A stretch of DNA of 7,858 nucleotides, taken from contig JAJPYP010000049.1 of assembly GCA_021204885.1 (NCBI GenBank), positions 1-7,858 on the forward strand. Direction: 5' to 3'. Of the stretch, positions 1 to 4,676 are shown piece after piece. Below the pieces are notes generated by a model, which had not been told where the DNA came from, made no database searches, and saw only the letters and a program-made list of their open reading frames with translations. Numbering within the stretch: the stretch's first letter is position 1; every line of letters begins with the position of its first letter. A program made the position numbers and the translations under genes. This DNA is from Prevotellaceae bacterium (lineage in GTDB: Bacteria > Bacteroidota > Bacteroidia > Bacteroidales > Bacteroidaceae).

Positions 1-2
1 TC

Positions 3-1604
3 ATCCTTGTGGTCATTCTGGTCTGTACCGGGATAGGGGTCTACTCGTACATGCGCATGCACGCCATGGAGAACAAGCAGGAGTTCGACCTCTACTCGTT
101 GGTGCCCCGCGATGCCTTTGCCGTGGTGGAGACCGACCGCATGGCCGAGCTTGTAGACGACATCAACAACCTGCATTGTAGCCGCGACGACCACTTCCTT
201 TATATCTCCGACCTCTTCGTTTACCTGAAGCGTTATCTCCATACGCTCGTGGGCGACACGCCCCATGGATTGAGCAAGCAGATGAACAAGATGCTCCTGA
301 GCTTCCATGAACCCGACACCCCTTCGAACCAAGTGCTCTACTGCACCCTGGGCGCTGGAGACTACCAGTTGGTGGAGACTTTCGTGCAGAAGTATGCCGA
401 CAATACCACCCCTCCTGAAAAGGCCGCCTACCACGGGGCCGAGATACGCACCTATACCGTGGCCGACGGACACGTCCTCTCCGTCTATTTCACCAAGGAT
501 TTCCTTGCCATCAGTTTCCAGAAGCGGCTGATAGAGCAGGTCATCGACGCACGCCGTGACAACACCTCGCTGCAAGACCTCGCCTCTTTCCGCTCCATGC
601 GCGGGCACAAGCGCGGGTCGGCTGCCGCCACAGTCTATGTGCGCATGAAAGCGGTCGATATGGGCAAGGGCGAGGAGGATGAGCCATACCAAACCAAGGT
701 GGGCAACTGGGCGGTGTTCGACATGAAGTTCAACGAAGACGCCATCTATTGCTCGGGCGTGAGCTATGAGGCCGACAGCACGCGCACCTTTATCAACGCC
801 CTGCACAAGCAGGAGCCCATACGCGAGTTTCCGGGGGAGCATTTGCCCGCATCCACCTTCTTCTATTACCATTTCGCCCTTTCCGACATCGAGTCCATCA
901 ACGACTTTGCCGTGCGTCAGGCATACGGCAAGGAGAGCTGTCCCGACTCCTTGCAGCAGCTTGACGGGGCGTGGGTGACCTTCCTTGAAGAGCAAGCCGG
1001 CGACAATCTCCTGTTCAGCCTCTTCCAGCCCAAGGATACCGTGGCAGGGCAACCGCCCTGTGCCGTGATGACCATTCCCATGAAGAACGTCAATATGGCC
1101 GAACACCGGCTGCAACTCTTCCTGCAACGCCACCCGGTAGGCAAGCAGGCGGCCTCTCCCGAACAGGAAGCGCCCCAATACGACCGCTATCCGCTGGCCC
1201 AAGGCCACAACCAATACCTTATGCCCGCCACCACGCTCATCACCCAACTCACCGGTGTGGGCAAGTCCGTATCGTGTGGCTATGCCTGCTTCTACCGCGA
1301 TGCCTTGCTCCTGTCGCCCGACGCGCGAAGCCTCTCGGCCTATATCGATGCCTTGGAACGCGGGCTGCTGTTAGATGGCACGTCGGCCTACGAAGAGGGG
1401 GTAGGAAGCCTTTCGCCGCTCTACAACTTCGTCATGATGATAGACATGGAGGCCATGTTGCCCCAGCCCGAGAACTATGTTCGCTTGGTGCCCAATTTCT
1501 TCTTCCGCCAAATCAAGTTCTTCCGCCACTTCGTGCTGGGCGTGCAGTTTCTCTGCGTGGAAGATGCCACCTATCCCAACATCGTGTTGCTTTACAAGGG
1601 GTGA
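3..1604 (+). CDS. Membrane-anchored protein of unknown function (5' partial)
   Basis: The reading frame is open to the left edge, so the true start lies upstream; the GTG at position 9 is only the first start-like codon and sits inside a hydrophobic segment. That segment (VVILVCTGIGVYSYM, from about position 9) looks like the end of an N-terminal transmembrane helix or uncleaved signal anchor. About 510 mostly soluble residues follow, probably periplasmic. No catalytic motif, lipobox or cofactor motif is visible. Numbering from position 9, two stretches resemble each other: FTKDFLAIS (161-169) with FYRDALLLS (428-436), each followed by a helix-like segment containing an Ile-Asp pair; the sequences near VPRDAFAVVE and LPASTFFYYH may also correspond. 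This suggests an internally duplicated fold. Large, anchored, duplicated proteins of this kind in Bacteroidales are sometimes labelled DUF3352-like; I suspect that family but cannot confirm it. The gene ends with TGA and converges on the DUF3127 gene 600 bp away. Confidence 0.85.
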   Translation: MLVVILVCTGIGVYSYMRMHAMENKQEFDLYSLVPRDAFAVVETDRMAELVDDINNLHCSRDDHFLYISDLFVYLKRYLHTLVGDTPHGLSKQMNKMLLSFHEPDTPSNQVLYCTLGAGDYQLVETFVQKYADNTTPPEKAAYHGAEIRTYTVADGHVLSVYFTKDFLAISFQKRLIEQVIDARRDNTSLQDLASFRSMRGHKRGSAAATVYVRMKAVDMGKGEEDEPYQTKVGNWAVFDMKFNEDAIYCSGVSYEADSTRTFINALHKQEPIREFPGEHLPASTFFYYHFALSDIESINDFAVRQAYGKESCPDSLQQLDGAWVTFLEEQAGDNLLFSLFQPKDTVAGQPPCAVMTIPMKNVNMAEHRLQLFLQRHPVGKQAASPEQEAPQYDRYPLAQGHNQYLMPATTLITQLTGVGKSVSCGYACFYRDALLLSPDARSLSAYIDALERGLLLDGTSAYEEGVGSLSPLYNFVMMIDMEAMLPQPENYVRLVPNFFFRQIKFFRHFVLGVQFLCVEDATYPNIVLLYKG

Positions 1605-1607
1605 TAC

Positions 1608-1653
1608 CGTCCTTTTCTGTCCGCCCTCTTTTCCCCTTTTTCCCGGCCTTTTG
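1608..1653 (+). terminator. Pyrimidine-rich, G-poor tract after the first gene (possible Rho-type site)
   Basis: Immediately after the stop codon the + strand becomes almost entirely C and T, with only a few G residues over about 45 nt. As RNA this would be C/U-rich and weakly structured, which is the general character of Rho loading sites. Rho is widespread in Bacteroidota, but I see no specific motif, so the role is inferred from composition and position only. Confidence 0.25.
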
Positions 1654-1658
1654 CAGGG

Positions 1659-1779
1659 CTGCGGAAGCTGATTGTCAATAATTACGCGCATACTCCTTGC
1701 ACTCCGTCCAAAAAGGGGCGAAAAGGGCCGTTTTTGACGGAAAGTCAGTGTTATTGTCGTTCTGCAAGCAGATTGTCAA
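1659..1779 (+). repeat. Degenerate direct repeat with core AAGCWGATTGTCAA
   Basis: The 14-mer at 1665-1678 (AAGCTGATTGTCAA) recurs at 1766-1779 with one mismatch (AAGCAGATTGTCAA). Both copies are preceded by CTGC, separated from the core by two G residues in the first copy and by nothing in the second. The inner heptamer TTGTCAA occurs twice more, at 1900-1906 and 2004-2010, giving four copies in about 340 bp. The outermost two extend to a similar 16-mer (1672-1687 and 2004-2019, two differences). No function is known to me. Confidence 0.5.
1704..1740. terminator. Loose hairpin, possible terminator of the first gene
   Basis: The left arm CCGTCC plus AAAAA (1704-1714) can pair with TTTTTGACGG (1731-1740), giving a ten-pair stem with one bulged C and a 16-nt purine-rich loop. 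It lies 100 bp after the stop of the upstream gene. There is no T run after the stem on either strand, and the loop is large, so this is a weak terminator candidate. Confidence 0.3.
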
Positions 1780-1831
1780 GCCATTCACACTATCGCATTA
1801 CATCCTTCCATTTTTCACATTCGACGGAATC

Positions 1832-1992
1832 TAACGATAGTATTCCTTAGGGTGTAAGGATAGTATTCCTTAGGGTGCAACGATAGTATTCGTTACACTT
1901 TGTCAAAAGCTGTTCTTAGACCCTAACGAAAGCTTTCCTTAGGGCGAATAAAAAGCTGTTTTTAGGGTACAAGAAAAGCTTTTTAGCGGGCG
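1832..1992. repeat. Seven-unit 23-bp imperfectly palindromic tandem array
   Basis: Seven contiguous units, each exactly 23 nt, start at 1832, 1855, 1878, 1901, 1924, 1947 and 1970. The typical unit is a left arm TAASGA, a 6-nt centre, a right arm TCSTTA, then GGGTG or GGGCG. The centre is TAGTAT in units 1-3, then alternates AAGCTG, AAGCTT, AAGCTG, AAGCTT in units 4-7. Arms pair fully in unit 2 (TAAGGA with TCCTTA) and five of six in units 1, 3 and 5; units 4, 6 and 7 are more diverged. There are no spacers between units. No similar unit continues before 1832 or after 1992. The array sits between convergent genes. It could be a dispersed intergenic repeat family, a cluster of protein-binding sites or a transcript-end structure; the sequence alone does not decide. 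Confidence 0.85.
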
Positions 1993-2151
1993 GGTGGAGT
2001 GGGTTGTCAATTATTCCGCAAGACGGGGAAGCAGGGATATGGAGAGGCGTTCACAGCCGTGAAAACAACAGGGGAACGCTTTCGTGAAAAGCCCGTGAGA
2101 AACAGCGTGGACAGGCAATGATTACGGTAGAGGAAAGGCTACGACAAACCC

Positions 2152-2177
2152 CGCGAAGCGGGTTTACCCGCTTCGCG
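2152..2177 (-). terminator. Perfect 11-bp G+C-rich hairpin after the DUF3127 gene
   Basis: CGCGAAGCGGG (2152-2162) and CCCGCTTCGCG (2167-2177) are exact reverse complements around the loop TTTA. On the minus strand the stem begins about 30 nt after the stop of the DUF3127 gene, which is where a terminator would lie. Only a short GGGGTTTG follows it on that strand, so it lacks a classical U tract. It could also stop + strand transcripts coming from the upstream gene. Confidence 0.6.
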
Positions 2178-2206
2178 TTGCCCTGTTCCAAGAAACTATC
2201 TATGGT

Positions 2207-2578
2207 TTAGAACGGCAGGTCGTCCTTGGGGTCTTCCGCCAAGAAGGCAGGGGCTGCCGCCGGGGGCGGAACGGGAGCGCCGGGTACGGGGGCGGCTGTC
2301 GTCTCGGCCGTTACACGCTCCACTTTCCACGCACGGATGCTGTTGAACCAGCGGTCTTGCCACTGACGGGCGTCGATGTCGAACGAGACCGTGAGTTCCT
2401 CGCCCATCTGTATGTTGAACTGCGCGATCTTGTCGCTGCCGAACACGTCAAAGCACATCTTGCGGGGATACTGCCCATGGTCTTCAATGACGTATTCCTG
2501 TGATTTCCACTCGTTCCCCGATTTGGATATGCCGCCCCGAGGCGGTAGTATGGCGATGATCTTTCCTTTAAATTCCAT
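2207..2578 (-). CDS. DUF3127 protein with an SSB-like C-terminal tail
   Basis: The protein has 123 residues in three parts. Residues 1-88 form a compact beta-rich domain (start MEFKGKIIAILPP, then KSQEYVIED, CFDVFGSDKI and WFNSIRAW) matching the DUF3127 family of Bacteroidota. Residues 89-112 are an Ala/Pro-rich, probably disordered linker. Residues 115-123 are acidic and end DDLPF. This is the architecture of bacterial single-stranded DNA-binding proteins: OB fold, flexible linker and acidic tip (E. coli SSB ends DDDIPF) that recruits replication and repair partners. The aromatic residues and the position divergent to dnaN support a DNA-related role, which remains inference. The ATG at 2578 is chosen because the conserved domain begins right there. 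It is probably transcribed alone from its own promoter (2603-2632). It is too short and too different to be the canonical SSB itself. Confidence 0.88.
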   Translation of the reverse strand: MEFKGKIIAILPPRGGISKSGNEWKSQEYVIEDHGQYPRKMCFDVFGSDKIAQFNIQMGEELTVSFDIDARQWQDRWFNSIRAWKVERVTAETTAAPVPGAPVPPPAAAPAFLAEDPKDDLPF

Positions 2579-2602
2579 GACAATACGGTTTTGTTGATGG
2601 GG

Positions 2603-2632
2603 CGAAGTTACGATTTTTTAGGAATATGCAAC
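2603..2632 (-). promoter_or_regulatory. Putative promoter of the DUF3127 gene
   Basis: Read on the minus strand, TAACTTCG (2610 down to 2603) is one base from the Bacteroidota -7 consensus TAnnTTTG. An upstream CGTTG (ending at 2629) can serve as the -33 element with an 18-nt spacer, slightly shorter than the usual 19-21. Transcription would start near 2596, leaving a leader of roughly 20 nt before the ATG. The -33 region overlaps a repeat-like sequence at 2629-2646. Confidence 0.45.
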
Positions 2633-2646
2633 GAATAGCTTTCCTT
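2629..2646 (+). repeat. Solo sequence resembling the 23-bp array unit
   Basis: CAACGAATAGCTTTCCTT at this site matches the core of array unit 5 (1924-1941, TAACGAAAGCTTTCCTTA) if one T is inserted; AACGA and AGCTTTCCTT are shared. It lies in the divergent promoter region between the DUF3127 and dnaN genes and covers the presumed -33 element of the DUF3127 promoter. The match is short, so chance similarity is possible. Confidence 0.35.
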
Positions 2647-2662
2647 TTTTTCCCGCTATTTC

Positions 2663-2693
2663 TTTACCGTATGAAATTCTTTTGTTAACTTTG
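2663..2693 (+). promoter_or_regulatory. Promoter of the dnaN gene cluster
   Basis: TAACTTTG at 2686-2693 fits the Bacteroidota -7 consensus TAnnTTTG exactly. TTTA at 2663-2666, in a T-rich stretch, is a near match to the -33 TTTG element with a 19-nt spacer, which is the usual distance. Transcription should start near 2700, giving a leader of about 65 nt before dnaN. No other comparable promoter is seen between here and the right edge, which fits a single transcript for the cluster. Confidence 0.65.
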
Positions 2694-2713
2694 TCCGACC
2701 GTTTGACATCGAA

Positions 2714-2729
2714 TGCTGAAGATTCAGCA
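2714..2729 (+). promoter_or_regulatory. Perfect inverted repeat in the dnaN leader
   Basis: TGCTGAA (2714-2720) and TTCAGCA (2723-2729) are exact reverse complements separated by GA. In RNA this would fold as a six-pair stem with a four-base loop (AGAT). It lies between the predicted transcription start (about 2700) and the ribosome binding site, so it could be an operator for a dimeric repressor or an mRNA leader structure. No known regulator site is recognised. Confidence 0.5.
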
Positions 2730-2753
2730 GGCGGGGACACTTAATTAAAAAAC

Positions 2754-2760
2754 GAGGAGA
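2754..2760 (+). promoter_or_regulatory. Strong Shine-Dalgarno sequence of dnaN
   Basis: GAGGAGA at 2754-2760 ends four bases before the ATG at 2765 and contains AGGAG. Bacteroidota genes usually lack a clear Shine-Dalgarno sequence and prefer A-rich leaders, so this one is unusually strong. It fixes the dnaN start. Confidence 0.6.
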
Positions 2761-2764
2761 AACA

Positions 2765-3889
2765 ATGGAATTTATAGTATCAAGTAGTGACCTTTCCAGT
2801 CATTTGCAGGCGATTAGCCGTGTGATCAATTCAAAGAACACCTTCCCCATATTGGACTGCTTCTTGTTTGAATTGCAGGATGGGGCCTTGTCGGTGACGG
2901 CTTCCGACAGCGAGACCACCATGGTGACCACCGTGCCGGTTACGGGCGGGGAAGAATTGCGTTTAGGCGTGCCTGCCAAGACCTTATTAGATGCCTTGAA
3001 GGAGATACCCGAGCAGCCGCTCACCTTTGAAATCAATCCCGATTCGCTCGAGATTACCGTTCACTACCAGAACGGGCAATACAACCTTATGGGGCAGGAT
3101 GCCGACGAGTTCCCGGGCATCGTCTCGTTGGCGGGCGAGGACATCGTGCATGTGGAGATGGACGCGCAGACCTTGTACGACGGCATTACGCGCACACTGT
3201 TTGCCACGGCCGACGACGAATTGCGTCCGGTGATGAACGGCATCTATTTCGACATTACCGGCGAAGACATCACATGGGTGGCCTCGGACGGTCACAAGTT
3301 GGTGCGCGACAAGACGTTTGCCGCCCACGGAGAGGGACGCGCCGCCTTTATCCTTCCCAAGAAACCCGCCAATCTCGTGCGCAGCCTGCTTCCCAAGGAA
3401 CAGGGTAGGGTGACGGTGGAGTTCGGCGACCGCAACGCCCTTTTCACGCTCTCCGACTACCGCATGACGTGCCGTCTTATCGAGGGCCGTTATCCCAACT
3501 ACAACTCCGTCATCCCACAGGGCAACCCCAACAAGGTAACGGTCGACCGCCAGCAACTATTAGGCGCCTTGCGCCGTGTGGCCGTCTTCTCGTCGGCCGC
3601 CAGCGGGCTTATCAAGCTGCACCTGAAAGAGAACGAGCTGCGGGTATCCACCGAGGACATCGACTTCTCCACGTCGGCCGAGGAGACCTTGATTTGCCAG
3701 TATACGGGCAGCGCGATGAGCATCGGGTTCAAGGCCGTCTTCCTGATCGACATATTGAACAACATCCCTACGGACGAGGTGGTCTTCGAGTTGGCCGACC
3801 CGTCGCGTGCGGGCGTTGTCCTGCCCATGGAACAAGGGGAGCAGGAGGACTTGCTGATGTTGCTCATGCCCATGATGCTGAACGATTAA
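2765..3889 (+). CDS. dnaN: DNA polymerase III subunit beta (sliding clamp)
   Basis: This is the ring-shaped processivity factor that encircles DNA and tethers the replicative polymerase; it also recruits repair and mismatch-repair proteins through its binding cleft. The 374 residues are the usual length for three clamp domains (roughly 1-120, 121-245 and 246-374). Recognisable family sequence includes the N-terminal ISRVINSKNTFPILDCFLF, the second-domain start ATADDELRPVMNGIYFD, the segment RLIEGRYPNYNSVIP and the C-terminal MPMMLND, whose MPM (368-370) lines the ligand-binding cleft in known clamps. The ATG is set by the strong upstream GAGGAGA and by alignment of the N-terminus. It is the first gene of the cluster; the next gene starts 16 nt after its TAA. 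dnaA is not adjacent, unlike in many other phyla. Nothing in it looks damaged. Confidence 0.98.
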   Translation: MEFIVSSSDLSSHLQAISRVINSKNTFPILDCFLFELQDGALSVTASDSETTMVTTVPVTGGEELRLGVPAKTLLDALKEIPEQPLTFEINPDSLEITVHYQNGQYNLMGQDADEFPGIVSLAGEDIVHVEMDAQTLYDGITRTLFATADDELRPVMNGIYFDITGEDITWVASDGHKLVRDKTFAAHGEGRAAFILPKKPANLVRSLLPKEQGRVTVEFGDRNALFTLSDYRMTCRLIEGRYPNYNSVIPQGNPNKVTVDRQQLLGALRRVAVFSSAASGLIKLHLKENELRVSTEDIDFSTSAEETLICQYTGSAMSIGFKAVFLIDILNNIPTDEVVFELADPSRAGVVLPMEQGEQEDLLMLLMPMMLND

Positions 3890-3905
3890 CGGAGCCGGGC
3901 GCGAC

Positions 3906-4676
3906 ATGAAATTGAACTTGAAGAATCCGCTTGTCTTCTTCGACTTGGAGACGACGGGTACCAACATCAATAGCGACCGTATCGTAGAAATCTGTTATTT
4001 GAAGGTCTACCCCAACGGGAACGAGTCGGCCAAGACGTTGCGCGTCAACCCCGAGATGCACATTCCCGAAGAGGCATCGGCCGTGCACGGCATACACGAT
4101 GAAGACGTGGCCGATTGCCCCACGTTCAAGGAGGTGGCCCGCAGCATAGCGGGTGAAATCGAGGGTTGCGACTTGGCCGGTTTCAACTCCAACCGCTTCG
4201 ATATACCGGTGCTGGCCGAGGAGTTCTTGCGTGCGGGTGTCGATATAGACCTTGCCCGCCATAAGTTCGTGGACGTGCAGGTCATCTTCCACAAGATGGA
4301 GCAACGCACGCTGTCGGCCGCCTACAAATTTTATTGCGGCAAGAACTTGGACGACGCGCATACCGCCGAAGGCGATACACGCGCCACTTACGAGGTGTTG
4401 ATGGCACAGCTCGACCGCTATCCGGAGTTGCAAAACGACATCGCCTTCCTTTCGGCCTTCTCCAGTTTCAACAAGAACGTGGACTTTGCCGGGCGCATCA
4501 TCTACAACGACAAGGGCGTGGAGGTGTTCAACTTCGGCAAGTACAAGGGCATGCCCGTGGTGGAGGTGCTAAAGCGCGACCCGGGTTACTACGGATGGAT
4601 ACAGGGCAGCGACTTCACGCTGAACACCAAGGCCGTGCTCACAAGGATACGTTTACGCGAAATGACCGAAAGATGA
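3906..4676 (+). CDS. DEDDh-family 3'-5' exonuclease with ExoX-like C-terminal domain
   Basis: This is a DnaQ-superfamily exonuclease that removes nucleotides from 3' ends using two metal ions. All five catalytic residues are visible: Asp13 and Glu15 in FFDLETTGT (ExoI motif), Asp99 in GFNSNRFDIPVL (ExoII), and His152 and Asp157 in AHTAEGDTRATYEVL (ExoIII, the HxxxxD form of the DEDDh class). The catalytic domain covers about residues 1-180. Residues 205-256 (FNFGKYKGMPV through PGYYGWI and LNTKAVLTRIRL) match the small C-terminal domain found in ExoX-like exonucleases. It follows dnaN by 16 nt and overlaps coaBC by four bases (ATGA). The neighbourhood suggests proofreading, mismatch repair or end processing, but which one is not decided by sequence. 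Databases often call such genes dnaQ or polymerase III epsilon; I avoid the symbol because the C-terminal domain differs from E. coli DnaQ. I noticed no clear QLxLF clamp-binding motif. Confidence 0.93.
   Translation: MKLNLKNPLVFFDLETTGTNINSDRIVEICYLKVYPNGNESAKTLRVNPEMHIPEEASAVHGIHDEDVADCPTFKEVARSIAGEIEGCDLAGFNSNRFDIPVLAEEFLRAGVDIDLARHKFVDVQVIFHKMEQRTLSAAYKFYCGKNLDDAHTAEGDTRATYEVLMAQLDRYPELQNDIAFLSAFSSFNKNVDFAGRIIYNDKGVEVFNFGKYKGMPVVEVLKRDPGYYGWIQGSDFTLNTKAVLTRIRLREMTER

Larger units (their letters stand above)
1605..2206. other. Convergent intergenic region rich in repeats and hairpins
   Basis: This 600-bp stretch separates two convergent genes and holds no credible coding sequence; frames that enter it are short tails of antisense or out-of-frame shadows. 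From left to right it contains a pyrimidine-rich tract (1608-1653), short repeats containing TTGTCAA, a loose hairpin (1704-1740), a seven-unit 23-bp tandem array (1832-1992), a nondescript stretch (about 2020-2150), and a perfect G+C-rich hairpin (2152-2177). It is visibly richer in A+T in its middle than the genes around it. It may serve as a bidirectional termination zone; that role is inferred from position. Confidence 0.7.

Noticed and set aside
1371..1691. Antisense open frame reaching into the intergenic region
   Set aside because: Most of it lies opposite the first gene and nothing in its translation or upstream sequence supports a gene.
1761..1772. Short palindrome TCTGCAAGCAGA
   Set aside because: Five-base arms around AA are too short to claim a site; it is already part of the degenerate TTGTCAA repeat.
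1832..1992. CRISPR array
   Set aside because: The 23-bp units are contiguous with no spacers, they diverge from one another, and no cas gene is in the window.
2047..2079. Small inverted repeats GCGTTC/GAACGC and TTCAC/GTGAA
   Set aside because: The arms are only five to six bases and mutually exclusive; such pairs occur easily by chance and have no supporting context.
2579..2764. Replication origin beside dnaN
   Set aside because: dnaA is not present, I see no cluster of DnaA-box-like sequences (TTATCCACA), and in Bacteroidota dnaN is often away from the origin.
2987..3556. Long antisense open frame inside dnaN
   Set aside because: It lies wholly opposite a clear dnaN and its translation has no recognisable domain; long antisense frames are expected in G+C-rich genes with biased codons.
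3864..4433. Long antisense open frame opposite the exonuclease
   Set aside because: The sense strand carries all DEDDh motifs in frame; the antisense translation shows no family motif and no promoter.
4334..4672. In-frame upstream extension of coaBC by 113 codons
   Set aside because: It overlaps the exonuclease gene in another frame, has the low-complexity Arg/Gly-rich look of a shadow frame, and the conserved CoaC domain begins a few residues after the ATG at 4673.
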